A stretch of 64,000 bases of DNA, from assembly GCA_037389465.1 (NCBI GenBank), contig JAZARR010000247.1, positions 1,860,001-1,924,000 of the forward strand, read 5' to 3'. How positions within the stretch are numbered: the stretch's first letter is position 1; each line of letters begins with the position of its first letter. Under the pieces are notes generated by a model, which made no database searches, had not been told where the DNA came from, and saw only the letters and a program-made list of their open reading frames with translations. Source of the stretch: Baylisascaris procyonis (lineage: Eukaryota; Nematoda; Chromadorea; Rhabditida; Ascarididae). This document shows, in pieces, positions 49,977 through 64,000 of the stretch. The position numbers and the translations under genes were made by a program.

Positions 49977-50772
49977 AATGTGCAACGTGCTGAAGGATGT
50001 GGCGTTTTCTTATTCGTTGAGAATACGGTATGATTAGTGCTATCGTTGTGGTGTGTTATATATAAATTTTTTTTAAATGTGCAGTGGTTCTCGAAAGGCT
50101 TATAAGAGATTTTAATGTGGAAAATGTGATCGAAAAATTCACATAAGAGGTGTGAAATCGTTCATGAATTTTCAACAGAATTGTGAATTTTTTAAACGCT
50201 TTTTTGAAAAAAATTTGCGAAAAAATTCAAATTTTTTTTCAAAATTTGCATAAATTTCAGCAGTTTATGCGTAGCAAATTTAAACTGGCGTAAAATTTAA
50301 TATTCGAAAGCGAATCAACAATTTTGTTTTAAATTATCAGTGGTGGTTTTAAGCTTAAAAAGAGATAAAGGCTCTAATCTCTGGTATTTATTTTTATCGA
50401 TCTTATCTACATTGATATCTGATTGACATTCTTTTAACGACTATATGCATTTCAAAGTGATATAAGGATCGACTCTTTTGAAGTCCATTTTTGATGTCAA
50501 ATTTCATTAAAATGCGGACTTTATTTTTTGCCTTTTGAATGAGATTTTTTACAGTTTATAGTTATCTCATTTTCATCACATTTTCCAATGAATTTCTCTT
50601 CTTTATTGTTTTATTGCGGGATTGTACTATACATATGCATATACGTATTTTCGTGTTTATAAGCCTCTAATTTTTTTAAATGACCATACTTTAAAGGGTT
50701 GGGTATGGATGAAATTTCGAATACAATTAGGATAAGTGCGGATTTCAGGATAGGTTTATTTGGAGTAAAACG

Positions 50773-51188
50773 AGAGGTACCGGAAATTTGTTGAAAATTA
50801 TCGAATGAGCGTATCATTTAAAGAATATTTATTTTCGTGTTATTCTGTACGACAAATAAGGACATGTTCGGTACGTCTATATTCATTATGTAGACGTTTT
50901 GATGGGGAAATTATTTATAAACTTTTTTACTATGAGAATACATTGAGAGGGAATTATAGCGAGATAATGCTTATAGACGAAACAATTTCCGACTTTTTGC
51001 ACGGTATTGTTCGGGAGGATGATGGGTGTGGACGACGTAGACGAAATGAAAATATGGGAATTTTTCACAAATTTTTCCTCACTTTCGGTCGGCAAATCAT
51101 TGAATATGTAAGGTGTAATATTTGCATATTCGTTTCCTGGTCACGTGTATATATAACATCACGTATTGACAGCTATTTAACAGTTTAG
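50773..51188 (+). CDS. Possible coding frame of unknown function
   Basis: Open on the plus strand from 50773, with ATG at 50805 and stop at 51186-51188: 127 codons, long for this AT-rich region. It has mixed composition, an Arg-rich patch DGCGRRRRNE, no membrane segment and no motif I know. GTAAGG inside the frame (after TIEY-like residues near 51110) would be a good splice donor, so the true coding part may stop there. The opposite strand is also open for 69 codons, which weakens the case. No partner exons were found. Confidence 0.25.
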
Positions 51189-54100
51189 ATCGTCGGCAAA
51201 TTGAACTGAAGCATTTCAGCATCTTCATTGTAGATTTAACTCAAAAAAAAAACATTAAAGCATAACCGAATATCGATGATTAAACTGTATGATATCAAAT
51301 TGTATAAACACTCAAATTCGAAATTGACGCTTTAGTTGAGTAAAATTTTTTCTTAAATTTATCTCTTTTCTAGTACTAAAAAATTTTACCGATCGATTTA
51401 TTTCTTACACAAAATTTTTATATTTTCATAAACATATATTGCAATAATCATCATATATTATCATCTATTTTGTTGTTGACATCTCACGAAAAAAAAAATT
51501 GTTGTTGTATTTGATGTATATTTATTATCACCATTGTGCATTGTTATTGTTAAATATCGGCACTTAATCATTGCATATTTTCGAATATAGAAATCCACTC
51601 TTCAATAATTCACTTGCATTTTAGAAACTTTATCTCTAATTTTCTACGCTAAATTTTATTGAATTATTTTATAATTGCCAAAAAAAAATCTAAATGAGTG
51701 ATCCAGTTGTATACGTTTAAATAATCGCTTCCATCATATTTTTTCATGATTTCTTCTTCTTTTTTTTTTTTGTTATTTAGAACTACCAGTAAAAGGTGAA
51801 TAGGTGAATTCAGGTGAATATCGTAGGTTTTTTGCACATTTCAAACTTGGCGATTTCTTTTGAAATATCTTTTTTTTTTATAGATAGAAATTACTAGAAA
51901 AAATGGCAGCTGTTCTTCTTTTTTTTTTTTTTGCATATTAGTTTACCTCTATTCATATATATTTTCTTTAAAATTATCCATTGTTTTTTTTTTGCCACTC
52001 TATTTGTATTATTTGATCTCTTATTATATTATCTTTTGATGTCATCATTGAAATGTTATATTTTATTGTGTTGATTTATCGTTTTTTTTTTTAAATGAAT
52101 TTTCTTAGTTGTTCTATGTAGTTGTTCATCAATCTTTTAATAATCGCTTAGAATACGATTTTTTTTTTTTTTTAATCCGAATATGGAATATTTTTTGAGT
52201 AAACATTTAGTTTCAATTTAGCAATGATTGGCAATATTGATTAGAAAGAACACCTAAAAACATGAGGTTCTTGACGTTGTTCTTGTAGTTCTCGACATCG
52301 CAACAAAACATTTTTCTAAAGATCATCGCTTGATAGCGAACGTAAAAGATTGCGTTAAAGAAAGTATTAATTTGACGCCAAACTAGTTGTTATGCGGGGG
52401 GAAAAAACATGTTTTGCTTCCGTTCTAACTGTGGGATGATGAGATTTGTTTCTGAAGGGACGGCGGGGGGGGGGGTGGGGAGTGGGTTCATGAGCTAACT
52501 TTCTTTAGATGGTGAGATTCCATCTTGAGCGAGGGGGAGGGGTTCGGCGGGCTAACTTCCTTCCCAACAAAGTTTAGCCGAACTTTTATGCAGTATATAT
52601 ATATATATATATATAAGTCCATCACGCTTTCAAGTTTTATATCAACCATATGTCAGTTTCAACAATTATGAGCCCCTTATCGCCCATCTGCATGGGCGAC
52701 CTCTGTCATATTTAAAGTACATCTCTTTAGATGGTTGGAAGTGCTAGAAGCCCTGAGCTTGTAAACGAGAAGGTACGATATGCCGTCTCCTGCTCTGTTA
52801 GCTTCTGAGAATACTAGAAAAGGATAGGGGGGGGAGGGGAAAGCTATCACTGTACACTACTTTGATGATGTTACTGCAGAAAAAAAAAGATGAGACGAGA
52901 ATAGTTTTTTTTTCTATGAATTATGAACAATTGAAAAAAGTCTCAAATATCATTTGAAAAAGGTCTCAAATAACTTCATTATTTTCATAATATTTGCATT
53001 TCTCAATCGTCATTGGCAATTATCATCAAATTACTTTAGAAAATAGTGTATTAGTGTGTTTTGCACTTATAGTGCTTTGCTTCAATTGGCATTTGATTTA
53101 TTCTGTTACACATTGCGCGCAGTGAAAGTTTACAATTTAGAACTGGTTGGTTGGCAAAATTGGCAAAGAAATTGGCAAAAGAGCAATCGATATCTTTCCT
53201 AATTAAATACTTTTTGAATTTTTTGTAAAAATTTTCCTCTTTTTTTCCATTATTTTTATAATATTTATATTAGATGAATAATTATTATGGGATTTTTAAG
53301 TCAATTCAATGAAATATAAAAAAATTCAGACTATGAACGGATTTTTTGCGTATGTGTATGGGAAGGGGGAATAGTAACATTACCCGGGGATTTGCGAGGA
53401 GATGACCTGATTTATCATTAAAACCTCCGTCTACTACTTAATAAAATTAATAGAATAGCCAAACTTACGTAATCAAAGATTTCATGTAGTTGAAATTTTG
53501 CATTAAAATTTAAAAATATTTATATAAACTGGCTTTTATTCCGTTTTAGTTATGTACCCGCAGAACAGTGTGCTCAAGAGCAAAATTTTATTGCCACTAT
53601 CCCATTTTCCTTACCATGAAAAGTTTTTTTTTTCTTTAAGAGGGAAGGCAGAACAAATTAGATCATAAATCGATAACTTTCGGTATAATCCTCTACTTTA
53701 ATAGAAACAACCCCAGTTTCAATGTCTCCGGCGGAGTTATCTTCCTAATCCCCCACATCCCTCCCCTCCCTCCCCCTCTTTCTTGCTCCTATCCGTCCCT
53801 ACCGCCAATTGCACCAAAGATTTCAAGTCTTCGATCATTTCTCTGTTGTCTACGTGTTTACGTGTTCTCTAAATTCACGTTGATATTTTGATAGATTGAG
53901 TGATAAGTCGTGGGTAGAGCAAACTGATAAGATAATACGAGTGATTAGGTAAGGGTTGCGCACAAGGAGGGCACACGATCTTGCTTGAAGGGTCTCCATT
54001 GACAGAGTCGTCCACTGTGTCGACTATTCATTGCTGCAATCATCTTCATTGAATGTTGCGATTCGACATTTTCTTTATTCACTTTCTGTCGTCCTAAAAT

Positions 54101-54387
54101 TTGTTTTCTGGTTTACCAATAAAAATTTCAGGCTACCTTAAAAACTATTGAATATGATCTTGTTTAGTAGTACCATGATAGGTAGTAATTTATTTATGAC
54201 TTCGTTTCATCGTTACTTTGCCTTTGTACTTTTTTGTACTCTATGAAAACTTACTATTGAAATATTCCACAATTCCTAGAAAGTTTTAAAAAAGCTTTAA
54301 AAATTAAGGTTTACAACTTAAAAGTTTTTCAATTGCAACTTGACGTTTGGAACAAGAATTCCGATCGTCGTACGTTCTACACGGACA

Positions 54388-61127
<6,740 letters not shown>

Positions 61128-64000
61128 ATGAATATTCAAATCACTAGAAGTAATACCTCATTGATTTATTTATAGTTATTCCCTCATGAAATGTTCGGAA
61201 ATCTATCAATAAAGAATTTATGAATATTCGCTTCAATTGAATATTGATTGAAAATAAATTGCAAGCTATCACTGGGACATGAAATGAAAGGATTAATTTG
61301 TTTTCATCCATCACTCTTATACCAGATCAAGAATGCAAAGTTTCTTTGGGCTTATCTAATCGTGGCATAACTCATTCGAGAGGAAGGAGTGAGAAACGAT
61401 TAGGTAGAAAGCAACGAACTAAGGAGAGGATTTCAATAGAGAATCTGGAGGAGTTCATTTCCAATTTTGTTGTTGCAGTAGACTTTTACATTTTAATATA
61501 ACTATTATGAATGGTCTACATGCCTATAATAATCATGCGAAAAAGTTGAACTAATTTAGTGATAAGTTTTCACTATTCCAAGATATGACTTCATATGACG
61601 CTTTGAAGCGTCTTACTAATAAAACAGTTTCATCAGGAAGTTGTTACATTTTCTTGTTTATTAGACGTTAGATTTTGCGTTCACTCCAACTCGATGTGTG
61701 TCTAAGACCATGTAAAAGTGTTTGATAGATGAGATATAGTTGCTAATCAACAGTTTATCATTCTTTATGCAAAAGTAATATTATGAATGGAATAGCACAC
61801 CTTTTTTCGTATATTGCATTTGCTTCACTTTTAAATAAATATCTCGATTTATTCATAGAAAAATTACAATTTTCGAGGAAAGTAATACAACTCAAGTGCG
61901 AATATAAAAATAAACATTCAACTGAATATTCTGAGGTCACATTTCTTTAAACGTTTAGCTCAAGAACTTCATACTTCAAAATACCAAGTAATTTTTCTTA
62001 TCATTTTCAGGTTATCTAAATTATTCGCATCCTATATGCTCAGCTGACTGGAAAAGCTTAGATGAACGTGCAAAATGATGAAATGAATAGAGATCACTAA
62101 ACGTGCAAAAGTTGTGATGCAGGATAGATAGCTGAGAGTTTGCTCTCGATAAAGATATATCTGCTTTGCGTCATTCCACTTATCAATCAAACTATACGTG
62201 CAGAAGTACAATATTAGCACAACTGTTTCTCAAAAGTTCGCCTTCAGATTCACTGAGCCTCTATTTAGACTCCAATGAACTTGTTTCGGCACTTAATGGC
62301 AATTAATTCCGAAAACATGCAGAACTTAATAGAAATTAATTTCACAAACATGTAAAACTTGATGAGAATAGAAATTGATTGTTTATTTTAATAAAATAAA
62401 CTATTCTGCATAAAATATGATAGCCATTGCTCATTTACTTCGAATCGTTGATAAGGGAGTCAAAAATTCGGCTGAAATGAGGTGTTTATAAGGCAGATGA
62501 AAGTTTTTGTAATATTCGTATATTAGTCAGGATTGTTCTGTGTGTATAGCTGACATTAAGATTGGCTATAAAATGTGTTATATGAATGCGTTTCCTTGTT
62601 GGACTTAACACTTGCCACAAATTGCATTCGGGGGGGAATTTCCACAAAATCGATTTGGATCACACCGTCAACCATCAGTCGATTTTTTTTAGCACGACTT
62701 CAGCTTGCATTATTAAATGCAAGCTAAAGTCTTGTATTAAACTACAGCTTGCATTATTACATGATCGCATTAACATGACTTCAGCTTGCATTATTAAAAC
62801 GACACCACTTTAAATGCAATTTTTAATTCATGAAACTAGACTTATACAAGAGCGTTTATAAAGATTGTGGCCTTTATGGTTTATCTAACTATTGAGTTGA
62901 AACATGATGGATTTTTCCTCTCTGGATTGCCCCAAAATCATCACATTTCAGCATAGAGATCCTTGATAATATTCATGAAAAATATGCAGCGAATGAAAGA
63001 TTCGTCTCCGACATACTACGAAAGCGTTGTCATACCGTGATTAGAACGCTGTACATGGCGCTATAGCAATGCGAAATATAACTTAATAACCTCGAGTCTC
63101 GTCTTATTGCTCTTAAAATTTCCCCTTGATCTAGCTGATTGAAGAGCATCAACCAAAGAGACTAAAATATTCGATAGTTGATTCACAAGTTGTTGAAATA
63201 TCTACAAATATATCAAAGCTCTTTGCAACGACGTATTATTTGAACTCTGAATTCGGCAAGCGAAATCAGCACACTTGATGTCAATTTAACTTAAGGCATT
63301 GTGCCGTTACGTATAGATAATTCTAGAAGTTTTCTAACAGACGATGAGAGTGTGCTTTTTCTATTTTTTTCGAGTGAACAGTAGATCGTAATTGCTGACG
63401 GCTGTTTAAACGTTACTGGAAGAAGTGCACACAACTGTTCTAGGGGATTTTTTAAACTAATCCACTCTTATATATAGGCCCCTTAGGCTATAAGCAACAC
63501 TGTTCATTGTGCACAAATATCTTCACTTGTTATTGTGCGTTGTCAATGGTTTCACTGACTGCCCATTCTACTTGAGTCGATGGTATCGTTGTGTTTAGTG
63601 ATTGCGAGCCAGCTAGATTCTAATGATTTTTACGATTACGATCCAAGATTTCTGGATATTAGAAAGCAGAAATTTCCTTTCTCATATTCTTGCTTCTTAT
63701 TTTATCGCTTATCCATTAATCTCTTTTAATGTGCCAATGATAATATTGATACAGGATTCGATTATTAGAATGTTGCATATGTGTACGAGGCTTAATCATA
63801 CTTCTAGACGTTTCTGTTATTGCTTATTGAATTATTATTATTTTTCCTGAGCTGCTCATTACCGGGATTATTCACACTTTCTGAGTGATCAGTGCATTCC
63901 ACTAGCTAAACTATACATAAGGCTAATTTTTATTTAGGCCACTGAAATAGCCTCAATACTTGCTAATCTAGTCTCATTCGTATGATGCTTTAGTTTTACG
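61128..64000. other. Downstream region with a few exon-like orphans
   Basis: AT-rich DNA after the dioxygenase. Three segments behind good acceptors look coding-like: about 61325-61477 (behind ATACCAG, containing GRKQRTKERISIENLEEF), 62011-62079 (behind TTTTCAG, reading YLNYSHPICSADWKSLDE to a stop) and 62952-63066 (behind ATTTCAG, reading IEILDNIHEKYAANERF on to a stop). I could not connect them by phase into a gene. Nothing else recognised. Confidence 0.4.
62695..62797. repeat. Three direct copies of a 14-20 bp motif, two forming a hairpin
   Basis: AGCTTGCATTATTA occurs at about 62702, 62746 and 62783. Directly after the first copy comes its complement AATGCAAGCT, giving a perfect 10-bp stem with an ATTA loop that extends to about 14 of 15 pairs (ACTTC opposite AAAGT). 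Confidence 0.85.

Larger units (their letters stand above)
49361..54387. other. Intergenic region between unc-84 and the dioxygenase gene
   Basis: Mostly AT-rich, with many T-runs at 51700-52200 and G-rich runs at about 52460-52490, 52530-52555 and 52825-52845. A pyrimidine-rich block lies at 53745-53810, and a short TA array at 52592-52614. A 127-codon open frame at 50805-51188 is listed separately. No other gene seen. Confidence 0.5.

Noticed and set aside
54340..54387. TTG as the start of the dioxygenase
   Set aside because: It only adds 16 residues unlike the family; ATG 54388 leads directly into the conserved FHHIEF segment.

Overview
The window looks like nuclear DNA of a nematode. Every recognisable gene is broken into many short exons with TTTCAG-type acceptors, in an AT-rich background full of (TA)n and homopolymer runs. 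One start codon sits directly behind a TTTTGCAG site, as expected for spliced-leader trans-splicing. The largest gene is an UNC-84-type SUN protein whose N-terminal region also follows nematode UNC-84. Intron sizes of several hundred bases and a 31-exon gene would suit a spirurid or filarial (clade III) worm, but the species cannot be fixed from the sequence alone.

Layout, left to right. At 1-2517 (+) are the last three exons of an unrecognised, very acidic protein; a seven-unit heat-shock element lies in its last intron. At 2920-4158 is a truncated copy (A) of a dispersed element. At 6080-10867 (-) is a complete seven-exon aldo-keto reductase of 314 residues. From 10.9 to 17.7 kb I find no gene. 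At 17692-18465 is element copy B. At 21901-25175 (+) is a five-exon gene for a 345-residue protein I do not recognise, with one possible kelch-like segment. At 25284-27852 is the longest element copy (C), which contains a tandem array of about 145-bp monomers. At 29311-49175 (+) is a complete unc-84 gene of about 31 exons and 1207 residues. At 54388-61127 (+) is a complete ten-exon 4-hydroxyphenylpyruvate dioxygenase gene of 378 residues. The remainder is intergenic, with a few exon-like orphans.

The genes do not form an obvious pathway. The reductase and the dioxygenase are metabolic enzymes (carbonyl reduction; tyrosine breakdown), while UNC-84 is a structural protein of the inner nuclear membrane that anchors nuclei to the cytoskeleton.

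The most unusual feature is the dispersed element. Its minus strand carries a tRNA-Arg-like head with A and B boxes and, in copy B, a TCT anticodon in a loop of correct layout. It continues into tandem monomers of about 145 bp, each of which repeats the T-arm/B-box hairpin. It looks like a SINE-type element whose body has expanded into a satellite-like array. All exon coordinates were derived by hand from splice sites and reading-frame continuity; junctions that stayed uncertain are marked.
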